Of a stretch of DNA of 64,000 nucleotides, positions 52,131-64,000 are shown one piece after another (within the stretch, counting starts at the first letter, position 1; every line of letters begins with the position of its first letter). A model generated the notes under the pieces. That model was not told the origin of the DNA. It worked only from the letters and a program-made list of their open reading frames with translations, and did no database searches. Both the position numbers and the translations under genes were made by a program. This DNA is from Myrica gale (taxonomy: Eukaryota > Streptophyta > Magnoliopsida > Fagales > Myricaceae): NCBI GenBank assembly GCA_963930655.1, contig OZ005601.1, positions 11,652,001 to 11,716,000 of the forward strand, read 5' to 3'.

Positions 52131-52630
52131 GTTTGAATCAGGGCCGGCTCAAGGCAAATGGAGGCCTAAAGCCGTACAAATTAGTAGGCCTTTTATATAA
52201 ATTTTAATATAAAATATTTAAAATTATCTGAAAATTATTAAATTTAATATAAAATATTCAAAGGCTTCATTAATTGTTTTTTATAGGGCTATCATACATG
52301 ACATCAAAGTTTCATAACTTGCACAGTTTAAAAATTTATAGGGCATTTTTTTTCTCTTTGAACAAAGTTTAAAAAATCTGAAAAATGATTAGAAGGTATA
52401 TATGGGAGAAACATATCACTCAATGAGCAAAAAGACAGTCCACTCATGATAAAAAATATGAAAATATTGCATCTTGTAATTTTTTTTCTTAGCTCAGTTC
52501 TCTTTTTATTTATTGGGTCATCTACAACAAAAAAAAAATATATTTTTTGCTTTTTATGGGGCCTTACTCAGGGTAAGGCCTTAGACTAACGCCTAAATCA
52601 CCTTACCCTTGATCCGGCGCTAGTTTGAAT
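52131..52630. mobile_element. short non-autonomous hAT element
   Basis: The element (52139-52622) starts cagggccggctcaaggc and ends cccttgatccggcgcta, imperfect inverted ends. The perfect 8-bp target duplication gtttgaat lies at 52131-52138 and 52623-52630. The AT-rich interior is non-coding. Confidence 0.88.
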
Positions 52631-55600
52631 TTGGTATCATGAAGATCAGAACCAACTTGTGATCCAGGGGTACTTATTGGAAGGTAATTTCAACTGTTAT
52701 TCCCCTTGGAACAGTGGGAGTGAAGAAAAAAAGCTTGTTGCTTGCTTTGTTAATTTTGTTCGGCTTCCAAGGATGAGAATTTTAATCTTATCTTTATGCC
52801 AATCTTTATTTTGGCCCGAAAGTTTATAATATTACATGCTTGTATAGTTTCTTCCTTAATTTGTAAGTGCTACATAGTTTTTAGATCACGGGTCTCTTAC
52901 CACTATATATATCTCTCTCTAGTGTGACTAGAGTAGGTTGTGACTCGGTTCATCTCGAAGAAGTACTTGTGAAACCCTGCATCTTTCTAATTCTCTCTTG
53001 ACTGCTACTCTAACAGGTAAGATGTTACTATATATAGTTACAGGGCCCAACACCTGATCTTAATTCCCCCACCATGTTTAGACCAGAACAGAAAAATTTG
53101 CCAATTAGCTAAATAGGCAAGGAGTTAGTTCCATTCGAAATATGCAAAATCCTCTAAAAAGTTGCATTGAAGACCAGCTCTTTTAGCTGGAACAAAGTGG
53201 CATACTTTCCAAGTATTCTTTTAGGAAATCTGAGGACAATACTGTCGTACTGTACATGGAATGGGTACGTCTCGATTTGCAGCATCTCCGTCTCTGTCTC
53301 TCTATCTTACTGTGGAAGAGAAGGCAGTCAAGGCATGCACCAGAAGTAGCGCAGGCAGATTATATGCCTAGAAAAATCTGCAAACAAAATCTATAGATCA
53401 GATTGGTCGTCCCGCAAGAAAGATTTTTGGTTGTGCCTGGTGCCATTTAATATCTCTCTGCCATAGAATTTGGATGGCTTGTCAGAAATATCGACTTCAT
53501 TCATTCAAACTTCACAACCGACCTCATTAAGCGAATCTAATGATCGAAAACTGCGCGCGTCCAGTAAATATAACGAATCTATGGACATCCCTTTCTTTAA
53601 TCCCCTCCCTCATACCACTTTGTGTACGCTTTTTCTTCTCGGGATTCTTTTTCATAAGAAGACATCTGCTCTAAGCCAAACTCCACCAGAACAGAAAAAG
53701 ATAAATTAATGATCACCTGTAAGAACATAAAGAAATTAAGAGTCTAAGAGTACTCTCATTGAGAAAAGGCAAATGATTGTCCCGATCGATGCCCCTTGTG
53801 CGCTAAAAAAGCACAATGATTGATTTGCTTGGGCACCGCCCACGTTTCAAAACACCTACCAAAGCCTGGATTGGGTCACCTGCATATACAATACTCTTCT
53901 TTATAACGGCCTTTCAGAAGATTCTTTTGTGTTAGAATCAAAAGTTTTCTCATTTAAAGCGAAAAGAGTAATTTATTGGAAAACTTTTGGGGATACATTA
54001 ATTGTACGGGAAAGCATCAATACACTTGCTTTTTCTTTGTAGAACAATTAATACTTGAGGAAAATGAGTACGGCATCCAACTTAGTACAAGTTAATTGGA
54101 CCAGAATGGCAGTACTAATCCAGCCCCAATCAACTTAATATCCCATGTAATTACAACCTTCCGCTGATGGAATCATATCATATTATGTCGGCGATTACTA
54201 GGATGTATAATTGGTACACGTTAGAGGTCCATAAAATATGTACATTTTCTCCTATGATTTGGCGTTGAGCCCGCGTGGAGTCAGGTCAGATCGCATAGTC
54301 AAATGAAAGATTAGGAAGGGTCATGAATGATATGGGAATCCAAATAAGTTCTTGGCAATGTGCTAGCGCGCACATGCAAATGCTGCGCCTATATATACGC
54401 GTGGAGGCCTGCAGAAATCTTTTGACTGGTTAATTACTTAATTCATGAATATTGTTATCATTCTAATTGGATATATATAATTATATATATAAGAGAAAAG
54501 TAGATAAAAGATATTGCTTAAAGATTCATAGACTAGGTAGACCCAAAAAAGGTGATCTTATGGGGTCCAAGGAAGTAAGCTACTAAGCATTAATATATAC
54601 TATAATATAAAACATCAAATATTTTATCTGGTTCAACCTAAGAGTAACAAGAAACGATCGAGACCCCTAATTAATTACAATACACAAATTCCGGAAGTTC
54701 TAGTTATATTATATATATATATATATGCCAAATGAAGGCGATAAACACTAACAAGTACTGATCTTCCATGATTGAAGAACTGAAGTAATATTCGAAGAGG
54801 AAAAAGCAAACACTAAATCATGAGTGGAATCCACCAAGGTACTCGAGCCACGATAAACAGTGACAGGATTTATGCGTCCCTTTTGGATGAGAAACCAGCT
54901 TACATGCCAGTGGGCGCTATTCGCTAGCGGCCTTTAATTAACTATCTTCACAAAATCACTCGTTACACATAATTCATTGTTCAGTACTCAACTATGAAAT
55001 ATATAAATAACGAAGTTGGCCTGCATAGAAAGTTCGTGACTTCGGGCAAAACTACCATACCTGGTCAACATGCGAACTGCCCTTCCAACTTACTTTTCTC
55101 CCAAAGTATTAATTAAGTACTACAATCTGAAAGTGTCGATATATGTAGCTAGTGTTCAGTCCTAATTCTGACAGTAATATATGGAGTCTGATAAACCTAT
55201 TACGCTAGCTAGATATCTATGAAATGGCAAAAAGAACAAGAATCTAGGACCAAATTATTGGCCTCTTCGGGATCGGTTTCTGTTCAGTACTGATCATGAC
55301 AGTGGTGACAAGGTATAGTTATGACTTTAAGCAGCACAAAAATGGTTCTGCATGAATTTGAGTTTAGATTTTCCAGGAGAGAACACATGGCCGCGGGTAA
55401 TGTCAGCGTTCAGGATTCCCAAACTTTGATCATAATTAAGGGAATATGGTTTTATTGTATATATCTTGCAGTTTCTTCAACTAACAATATTATAATTAGG
55501 ATTTGCATTGAAGTTTCTCTTTCGCTAACAACAGTGCTATTCTCTTCGTTGTGATTAATCTTTCATTTGGTAAAATTCTAGATAGATTGAGGATGTCACC

Positions 55601-57031
55601 GTGAAAACAAGTGAAAATAGCGCTAATGAGGTAATGGATGCTCTCCTGAAATCAGGGTCAGGCTATGATTCAGCTGGCCTCTCCTTAAAGAGGGCCATTT
55701 TGTTTCCAATCTAGAGCCCTATGTAATAGTTTCCGAATGAAGGGCTATTATGCTAACTCCTTGTCACACTCTCCTTCCCTTGTTTGTTTAGAGAAGAAAA
55801 AACATTCGCGTACGTCATATATATGCTTGTTTACCATGATTATTACAACCCTTTTTCTATAACTATTATTTTTGGCTTACCTACGTCTGTCTATTTTCAA
55901 CCACAACTTTCTGTACCACAGTAAAGGAAAATGATGTGAAAAATGCTAACAGTATCATATCTTCCGTTGGCCCCTGTTAATTGTTATACCCCCCTTTGGC
56001 GTCTATAATAAAACTTAATAAATAAAAAGCTCAGTTTCTTAGACAACTTTGTTCAGTGATCTTTCTTGGGTGGTCCTTAATAATTAATTATAAACTTCAT
56101 GAGGTCCAGCCATTATTGTTATAAGTACCAGAAAGATCATAATTCATATTAGATTGTCTTACTATATATAGCTTATAATGAAAAAAAAGGTGCATGTTGA
56201 GAATTTCTTTGCACGCATGATTGGATCTATCGTGGCCTTGGTTAACGAGCTTAATTGCAGGCTTTAATTAATCTGAAGCACAGCCCTCAACAGAGATTTT
56301 ACGCGTAGTACTTGTCACTTCTTGAATTCCTCTTATTTTGAAAAGAGTAGATAGTACGTCCAACCACAAGAGAAAAAAGTAAACAAAAAGAGATATTTTA
56401 TCCATGCTTTGACACCAAAGCTAGCTAGCAGCCACATTGACATAACTATATAAATCCCTATTGAATCATGATCAATGGAGTTTAGAAGCTCTCTCCCTGT
56501 ATCTCTCTCTCTCTCTTGTGTACACAGCCACGCAGACTCACGCAAACATAAACGCGTGGATGCGCTTATGTACATCCATATACATTAATACATGATGATC
56601 ATTGGGGCTTCTAGCTAGTCAATTGTCTTGGAGAGGCCACAACAACAATGGAATGATACTTCTACGCATGTTGCATGGTGCAGATTATATAATGAAGCTA
56701 TGGATCAGAACCACCACAGCTACTAATTATTTGCATAAAAATAATTTAATAACTTTGTGAAACCAAGTTTCCATGCACGTGAGGCACCTCTTTTCTCCCC
56801 ATGACGTATCTCTATCCTTGGTTGGGATCTTGTCATCCCCGTCTGCCAAACCGCAAACCTGGGGTTAGTTCCAAACTTAATTACTAGATCATTTGAGAAC
56901 TTCAAGTGTTAGCCGTATGGCATACGATAAGTTGGTGTGTATACAATCTTGTTGGGGCCGGGGGGAAAATCGATGATTACTTTTGTTACCAAAAACTTGT
57001 CCCAATACAAGAACAAGGTGTAGATGCGCAG
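52631..57031. other. long intergenic stretch, no supported gene
   Basis: About 4.4 kb of AT-rich DNA with short microsatellites (AT near 54712, CT near 56503) and no frame with a recognisable family. No RNA gene or paired element ends were seen. Confidence 0.45.
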
Positions 57032-57056
57032 CCCCCCCCCCCCCCCCCCCCCCCCA

Positions 57057-58103
57057 CAGAGGCGGAACGAAGGGGTAGCGACAAAAAAAAAATTAAGTTG
57101 GTCTGGGCCCGATACCCCTGACCCAGAAAACTGCAATAACATCGTCTGACATTTTCTATCAGTCCACACAGCAGAAATGAGCTAAACTGGCACCATCAGT
57201 CCTCACACCTCTCACTCTCTCATTTTTTGCTTTTTTTCCCTTATTTTTGCATATTATATTAAAAAAAACTTAAAAGCTCCTATTGTAACTTTTTGCAAAA
57301 AAAAATATTGTTCAATTATTTGGATAGTACGGTTGCAGGTTGTTCCCACGACCCACTTTTTTTCTTCCCTGGGTATACCCTCGCTGGGTGTCTGTGAAAG
57401 TCTCGATGTCTGATCATAAGAGCCAGGTGTTGTTTCCTCTATTCAGAGGTACAATATTATGTGGACTTAGATATCCACTATGTATGGACGTTAACTTAGT
57501 CAAAGAATGAAAGAAAAAAAAAACGAAGAAAAAGTTGATTGCCAAAATATCATGAGGCGGATGAGTATTTTGCACTTCTAGGTAGACAAATGTGTCATTG
57601 CATGGAGCAAAGGGAAGCACTAATTTTAGAACTTCAGCAATTGTTTGTTTTTATATTTTGACAACTGTTGTACTGTTTTGCTTTTGTGGAATTGGCTGCC
57701 ATCTATTTTTCACTGTTTATTTGAATCTCCACATGTGTTTATGAACAGGAGACTTCACTTTGCATCTCCACATGTATTTGCATCTCCACATGGCTTTTAG
57801 TAACTGGAATATAATATATTGATACATTCATTTTATTTAGATAATGGATAAGTTTGTCACAAGAGAACGAAGCCGTTTTGTAACATTTTCAAAATATGTA
57901 AAATCGTAGGATGCAATTGTCACCTCTCAGTCGCAGTACATAGCACGGTACATGTATTGTAATATTTTTAATGCTTTTAGTCTTTAATTTTTTATATTGT
58001 AATTGTAAGACAATTTTTAGCATTATAAAGGAAATTTTTTTTTTTTTATCATTTCGTCTTTAGAATTCGACCCCCCTGAATTTTGGTCCTGGTTCCGCCA
58101 CTG
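57057..58103. mobile_element. probable hAT-type element next to a poly-C run
   Basis: The left end cagaggcggaac and right end gttccgccactg are inverted repeats of the common plant 'CAG[AT]GGCGGAAC' hAT type. The left flank is a run of 24 C (57032-57055) and the right flank is also C-rich, so the 8-bp duplication cannot be verified. The interior is AT-rich and non-coding. Confidence 0.65.
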
Positions 58104-59437
58104 CCCCCACCCCCTTTCTCTCTCCCAGGCCTCGGGTGCAAGTACTGGACAACATGAAACAAGGCAAAATCACCTACTACACGTGGGTACACCGTGCCTA
58201 TCCTCGTCAGCTTTGCCTCGATATGCAATGTGTTAGATTAAACAGATGAATTCTTTGAATCAACTTGCTCTTCGTGTGAAATATATCAATCTTAGGTCTT
58301 GAAGGAGGATAGGAGCAGATCGTGATAGTTGCTTAAACTCGTTTTCCAAGAGTTAATCCTACCGTGTTTCCATATATATATCTGACCCTTTCACAACCTT
58401 GTTTTCTGATCGAGCGATGAAGCAAAATCGTCGTCCATTATTAAATTAAACCATCAATATAATCCTTTTGCGTTCATCCCCAAAAATAAATAAATAGAGG
58501 AAAAAAAGAAAAATAAAACTAGTTGTGCTTGCATGTGAAAGAAAAGATAATGGAAATGTATAATTGAAACAAAATGTGGAGAAGAGAGTAAGGAGAGACA
58601 AATATATAAGTTAAAATGTCGCCTATTACTGTATTTTGTATTATGATTCCATACAGATTATAATTAAAAGTCTCTATTTATAGATAAAATACAAACCATG
58701 ATAGCAAAGATATTCTTATGTTTAAACTTAATCATCTGAGATCTTGATAATATCTCACATTAAAATTGAATCTATATTATATTATATCAAATCTTATAGA
58801 TTGATTATGATATTATCTCTAACAACATGCTATGGTGTTCAAATCAATTTCACAGTCACCTCAATCGGTAGTTTTGTAACTTTGCTAATAAAATTAAGAA
58901 CAGATACAGAAGGACCATGGTATTTCGACTGCCCTAAATCACTCCGCAATTAGCCAATTTAGCCGTCCTACCTTCACCTTCCTCTGGTTATCAAATATTA
59001 TATAAAAAGAAAAACAAGGGAAATCAAGGTTGTGATACTTATATATATCTCTATGAATCATAATTATTATAGATACGTTATATGTTTTTCCATTAATATA
59101 GCTTTACAATATCGATAAATTCTAATATTGATACGCTTTTAAGTAGATAAAAGTAGGTTTTCTACTGAAAAGTTGAAGTCGTAATTGTTTTGGTCACCTC
59201 GACTAGAAAGTGAGTATGCTCTGGCCACCATGTTCTTATTGTTTTTGGGCAATGATAAGTAGTTTCATTAATCCCAAAAAACAAGATATACAATAAGTCC
59301 AAAACAAGTAATTAAATGGTAACTTTAACACCATTGAGCGCTAACCATTTTAAGAATAAATTGAATACAATAATTATTGGCATAGTCAATACACATTCAA
59401 CCTAAAAGGGTTAGTCTAAGGGGTCTTCTGATAGGTA
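58104..59437. other. intergenic DNA, nothing recognised
   Basis: AT-rich sequence with only short, featureless open frames. Confidence 0.45.
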
Positions 59438-60302
59438 TAATTGTGTAGGGTTCTGCATAACCGGTGGCGGTTATGACCTCCACCAGCACCGTCACCGCTA
59501 TGGGCGGTTCTCTAAAAACGGGAACCGTCCCCGCCACCGTAAGGGGAACAACCGTCACGGTTTTGGCGGTGGTGGTGGGCGGTAACCACTACAATTACTG
59601 AAAATTCAAAAAATTCACAGAAAAAAATTTCAAATATCTAAAGATTTCAAAACGAACTGCACAAATCGCAAGATCGAATTATAAAATCGAAACAAACCGC
59701 ACAAATCGCAAGATTTCAACCAAGATCAAATGCATATTCCAAACCAAACAAAATCGCAGATTCCAAGCCAAATCAAATCAAATCAAACAAAGTCAAATCG
59801 TAATGAAAGGGGGAGAGAGAGAGAGAGAGAGTTGCAGAGGAGAGAGTGACATATTGTTGTGGTCTTGTAGAACGGGCGAAGCGGCGGCTTCGCTATGCGG
59901 CTGAGAGAAGAAGAAATGATGAAGAGGGAGATGGGAGGAGTGAGAGGAGAAGAAATGTCGAAGACGAAGATGGAGAGGGAAGCTGTCGTTCCTATCTGTG
60001 AAGCCGAAAATGGGGAATGAGGGAGGCTGGGGGGCCTCGAAACCTTTAGGTTTTCGGGGCCCCTCAAACGAAGACGTTTCTCTTTTAAGAGAAACGTCGT
60101 CGTTTTGCATAAAATAAATTTTTTTAAAAAAACAAAACGGTTTTAGCGGTGGCCGCTACCGCCTAAATCCCCGCCCCACGACAAAATCTGGCATAGTCAC
60201 CGGTGCCGTCGTGGGGCGGGGAGCGGTTTACGGCACTAGTACCGGTGGCGATGCTGGTAAACGGGCACATCGCCAATACCGGTGCACAACCCTATAATTG
60301 TG
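59438..60302. mobile_element. hAT element with GC-rich subterminal repeats
   Basis: The element (59446-60294, 849 bp) starts tagggttctgcataaccgg and ends ccggtgcacaaccctа-type inverted sequence (tgcacaaccct plus a). A perfect 8-bp target duplication, taattgtg, lies at 59438-59445 and 60295-60302. The subterminal regions carry ggtggcggt / accggtgcc motifs like those of the hAT at 16436. No transposase is encoded; a GA-rich tract at about 59811-59840 and a purine-rich middle give spurious open frames. Confidence 0.88.
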
Positions 60303-62371
60303 CTAGTCTTTCTCCTTGCTGCCTTCATCTCTTGAAGTTTTCCATTTAGACTCTTTTTGAACTCAGCACGTGACAAATTACACGTTATTTGAGATTGGAA
60401 GCCTTAACTTACCTATTCCTCGCATAGATTTCGTTTGGTACTAAAAAAAAGGTCAAAATATAAATCAATATGTGCATGATAGTGCCTTCATAGTTTATGA
60501 CCTTTTGCAACGCGTCTTGATCGTAATGTACTTAAATATGTGGACATTGTAGCGGCTTGTTTCAAAACCCTACCACCAAGATTCATTGGGATTCGAAGTT
60601 GTGGATATTATATCTCTAAGTTTAAACCTCAAAGACCAAATCGATTCACCCTGTATATTTAATACAGCCCCGGGAATGTATATATATACCAAGACAAGCC
60701 AAAAGTTTCAACATCCTCTAACGGCTGTTGTAACTAGTGCTGATTTTCGCTGCCAGAGACCGGACTGTAGGCGAAACCAATCTATGGGCTTGTTTTCGTA
60801 AATCGTATATATAAATTATCCCAAGATATATCTTGGACACAATATTTGAAGAATGTGTTCCGTTTAATTGCATTAGGTTGGTATATATATATGCCTGTAG
60901 TAATCTCTGAAGAATAGGGAATTCATGTAAATAATCTTGTCACCTTTTTTTTTTATAGATATCTTGTCACCTATTTAATTCTGGAAAACTTTACAATCTT
61001 TGTTACATCTTTAAGACACTCGGCTGCGGTTGTGATTCTAAGTCAAAAGGTGCATGGTAACTATACAGCGTAGGGCATGCAAGCTACTCTTAATCCATAC
61101 GATTATAAACTACTTTTACTGGCCGTGGTCACTGATTCAATTAAACCCCACACGTGGCTTATTCTTGCAAATTGACTGAGCCTGCATATTTCAACGAGAG
61201 AGAGATCGAAAAGAGAAAAAGCTGCAGCCAGCAGTAGGCAAATAGTTCACGGAACCGCTTAATTATAACTCAAGTTCTTCGGAAAAGAGCACCTGTGTTG
61301 AACGCTTTCTCATATAGATTTGTTTCCTTCTTGCGACTCTCGGTTAGCCCACATGTTGTGATAGGGTGGAGGCAACAGGCGATACAAAAATTGTGCACCA
61401 CATCCGACATTCTGTTGTCACTGCGTTTTACTTGATTTTGAAGTCCAAGATTTAACGAGGCCATCAAATTTGCAAATGATGATCTGCGTACGACTTGGCC
61501 CCCAAGAAAATGACAAGTATTTGCTGATAGTTCCATTTGTACGTAGCACCATGGTACTGTCCGAGTTCACCACAGAGAGAACCTTTCTCATGTGGATACT
61601 CAAATGAAAATAGTGAACCTGCTAGATAAATATCTTAATTAGCTTGTTCTAATGTGAACATTTTGATTCACCCCAGAAGGTACGTACGTAGTATGATGGG
61701 TTGGGAACGCCCCTCTCAAGAAATTAATGGAGGTCTCTCTTCGCCAAATCTCCTCCCTTAATTTGAAGCCAAATTACTCATTTACGCACCTAAAGAAAAT
61801 GCGCAAGTATCAGTACCTGATCACTCTCATCATTTCTCTGTTTGGCCAAGTCTAGCTAGCTTAAAAGTCTTGGACGGTATATCTACTTGTCAAAGAGGGA
61901 GAAAACTAATATTCGACAAATATTAACAGTAAGAGTACTGGGAAAACTCCTAGTTAGTCCCTTTAATTTTCTTCTCAAATTTTTTTCCTTGGAAATATTA
62001 GAGGGCATGCAACGACAAATCAAGTTAGGTGCGCAATGTACTCAAATTGAATTGTTACAATGTATTCAAACTCGAGCGGACAAAACGGTTGGGAGTACAG
62101 CAAAGTAGCCACATATATTCAGGCTCTAGGAATTTCCCGAGCTAGGTTTGTAGGGGATTTATCTTGAGGGAACCAACCCTTGAAAAGAACACCTTCGACC
62201 ATGTGCGTACTGGAAGCCATTGGACCAAATAACACACGGAGTATGGATCCTAATTGGTTTAGTTTGCCAAACGCACTGGAAAAGGAAAAGGTACATAATT
62301 GGGAACGAAAAGAAAAATAAAAACATATACATCCATTCCGCATCATTTTCTTGGGTCAGGAATGACTTAAT
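60303..62371. other. intergenic DNA upstream of the YUCCA gene
   Basis: No frame with a recognisable family was found. Open frames near 61270-61603 on the minus strand lack motifs and overlap each other. Distal regulatory elements of the downstream gene may lie here, but none can be defined from sequence. Confidence 0.4.
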
Positions 62372-63122
62372 TTTTTTTGAGGCTTAAATGCACCCCATGC
62401 CCCTGGGGTATGCGGAAAGAGCAAATATGCTCCTGAGGTAAACAAAGTCATTTTCATACCCCTGAGGTATACTTTCAGGAGCAAATATGCTCTTCCGTTA
62501 TGTGTCGTTTGAAACCCTAACGGTAAATGCTGACGTGTGAAAATTAGACACGTCAGCACCAATCACAACTCGACACCTGACATTTTCGAAATTAAAAAAA
62601 AACAGAACATACAGGGGGAGAACCCCCGAGCGGCGAAGGGAGCCCGCGAGGGGTGGCCGGCAAGGTGCCACCCCGGCGACGGGGGAGCCCAGATCTGGGC
62701 TCCCCCGTCGCGCTAGCGGCGCTCGCCACCCCTGAGCAGCGAAGCCGCGGCGGTGGCTCGAGGCCACCCCTCGCGGCGCGCTGCCGCTGGGCTCCCCCGT
62801 CGCCGGGGTGGCACCCTGCTGGTCACCCCTCGCGGCGGCGAAGGGAGCCTAGCTCCCTTCGCCGCTCGGGGGTTCTCCCCCTGTATGTTCTGTTTTTTTT
62901 AATGTCGAAAATGTCAGGTGTCGAGTTGTGATTGGTGCTGACGTGTCTAATTTTGACACGTCAGCATTTACCGTTAGGGTTTCAAACGGCACATAACAGA
63001 AGGACATATTTGCTCCTGAAAGTATACCTCAGGGGTATGAAAATGACTTTGTTTACCTCAGGGGCATATTTGCTCTTTCCACATACCCCAGGGGCATGGG
63101 GTGCATTTAAGCCTTTTTTTGA
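62372..63122. mobile_element. Mutator-like foldback element with 9-bp target duplication
   Basis: The element (62381-63113, 733 bp) is almost entirely a long inverted repeat: ggcttaaatgcaccccatgc at the left and gcatggggtgcatttaagcc at the right, with pairing continuing for about 300 bases per arm into a GC-rich centre (about 62630-62870). The 9-bp duplication tttttttga at 62372-62380 and 63114-63122 fits Mutator-type transposition, although its T-run lowers specificity. Both arms also contain a small nested palindrome (gacgtgt...acacgtc). The open frames inside are not genes. Confidence 0.88.
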
Positions 63123-63239
63123 CAAAGTTAGACGCAATAAACAAATTAAGAAGGCGACCACAAGCTTATCATTTGGGAATGACCCTCAAATCATTTTCAA
63201 ATCCCAATCACATGCACCTCTCATGGCTATGACCCCTCC

Positions 63240-63247
63240 CTATTTAA
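63240..63247 (+). promoter_or_regulatory. candidate TATA element of the YUCCA gene
   Basis: tatttaaa lies about 250 bp upstream of the ATG at 63499 and is followed by a CT-rich leader, a usual arrangement in plant promoters. It lies only about 125 bp beyond the right end of the foldback element. Assignment is by position and sequence only. Confidence 0.4.
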
Positions 63248-63498
63248 ACTTCTCCATCCCTCTTTCCCCCTTCACACATATCACTTTCAAACAAATTACA
63301 TTTTATTCTCTTCTCCACTCCTCGCTGTCCCATCTATCTTTCCACATAGATCAAACTAGTTCGTTCATTTGGTAAACAACCTTCTCTTATCTTCCATTCT
63401 ATTGCAACTTAGGCTGCCATTAACTTTGATAAGCGTCTCTCTGATCAGTATTCTCTCATCATCCCAAAAGGCTAGGCGCATACACAGATATATTCTCC

Positions 63499-64000
63499 AT
63501 GGTGCCTAACATTTCTCTCGATAATACACCAAAGCTTCAAACTTTCGATCTTGATGACTTTTTCGCTCGCCCATGCATCTGGGTGAACGGGCCGGTCTTA
63601 GTAGGGTCCGGTCCGTCAGGTGTAGCCGTTGGTGCTGGCCTTAAAGACCAAGGCGTGCCGTTCATTATCCTTGAACGAGCAAACTGCATTGCGTCTTTAT
63701 GGAAAAACCACACTTATGATCGCCTTAGGCTTCACCTCCCTAAACAATTCTGTCAACTACCCAACTTTCCGTTCCCAGAAGACTTTCCGGAATATCCCAC
63801 CAAATATCAGTTTATTAACTACCTCAAATCCTACGCGAAACACTTTGACATAAGCCCACAGTTCAATGAAACAGTACAGTCTGCTGTGTATGACGAAACT
63901 TTTGGTTTGTGGAGGATCAAAACCACAAGAAAAAGTGGTACAAACCAGGGTGATCAAGTTGAGTACATATGCCGATGGCTCGTGGTGGCCACCGGTGAGA
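63499..64000 (+). CDS. YUCCA-like indole-3-pyruvate monooxygenase, 5' part
   Basis: This is a flavin-containing monooxygenase of the family that converts indole-3-pyruvate to indole-3-acetic acid, the rate-limiting step of auxin synthesis. The 167 codons visible run off the window. The FAD-binding motif GSGPSG is at residues 36-41, where the family usually has GAGPSG, so the Gly positions are kept. It is followed by [20 protein letters not shown] and [16 protein letters not shown], both diagnostic of YUCCA proteins, and by [12 protein letters not shown]. The last residues, WLVVATGE, are the conserved ATG-containing motif. The sequence looks closest to the YUC3/5/7/8/9 group from memory. The start is the first in-frame ATG before the conserved region. 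The NADPH motif and C-terminal half lie outside the window. No defect is seen. Confidence 0.92.
   Translation, partial: MVPNISLDNTPKLQTFDLDDFFARPCIWVNGPVLVGSGPSGVAVGAGLKDQGVPFIILERANCIASLWKNHTYDRLRLHLPKQFCQLPNFPFPEDFPEYPTKYQFINYLKSYAKHFDISPQFNETVQSAVYDETFGLWRIKTTRKSGTNQGDQVEYICRWLVVATGE

Noticed and set aside
59783..60110. Ser/Leu/Pro-rich minus-strand frames
   Set aside because: They come from a GA-rich tract and purine-rich sequence inside a non-coding hAT element.
62498..62931. GC-rich open frames in the centre of the foldback
   Set aside because: They lie wholly within the inverted repeat and mirror each other on the two strands.
63629..63957. Out-of-frame open frames overlapping the YUCCA coding region
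   Set aside because: They are shadows of the true frame that starts at 63499.

Overview
The window is nuclear DNA of a flowering plant, probably a eudicot with a repeat-rich genome. The evidence is an AT-rich background, introns with GT/AG borders, a class XI myosin, a YUCCA-type auxin-biosynthesis monooxygenase, and many plant transposons (hAT, CACTA, Mutator-like foldback, LINE, LTR, MITE). No bacterial, organellar or CRISPR-like organisation is seen.

Three host genes can be supported. (1) A two-exon minus-strand gene at 5464-6940 encodes a charged coiled-coil protein of about 216 residues. (2) A complete 38-exon plus-strand class XI myosin at 19520-41992 has an exon chain that joins in frame into about 1495 residues: motor, six IQ motifs, coiled coil and DIL globular tail. 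Its first coding exon is the ATG alone. (3) The 5' part of a YUCCA-like flavin monooxygenase starts at 63499 and runs off the right edge. The left edge may hold the tail of another gene.

The rest is mostly mobile DNA. 1-13 kb: intergenic DNA with MITEs and two tandem duplications. 13.3-15.9 kb: a non-autonomous LTR retrotransposon with a 5-bp target duplication. 16.4-18.4 kb: a hAT element with an 8-bp target duplication that carries two exons and the intervening intron of a NIPA-type magnesium-transporter gene. 29.8-31.1, 33.3-33.9 and 39.1-39.9 kb: three 5'-truncated LINEs in myosin introns, all in the sense orientation. 45.0-52.0 kb: a CACTA element with nested foldback DNA and one importin-5-like exon. 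52.1, 57.1 and 59.4 kb: three more hAT-type elements. 62.4-63.1 kb: a Mutator-like foldback ending about 390 bp upstream of the YUCCA start codon.

The genes do not form a pathway: myosin XI drives organelle movement on actin, and YUCCA makes auxin. I did not find a clearly new biochemical system. The most notable observations are the two gene-fragment-carrying transposons, the foldback in the YUCCA upstream region, and the intact myosin gene despite repeated intronic insertions.
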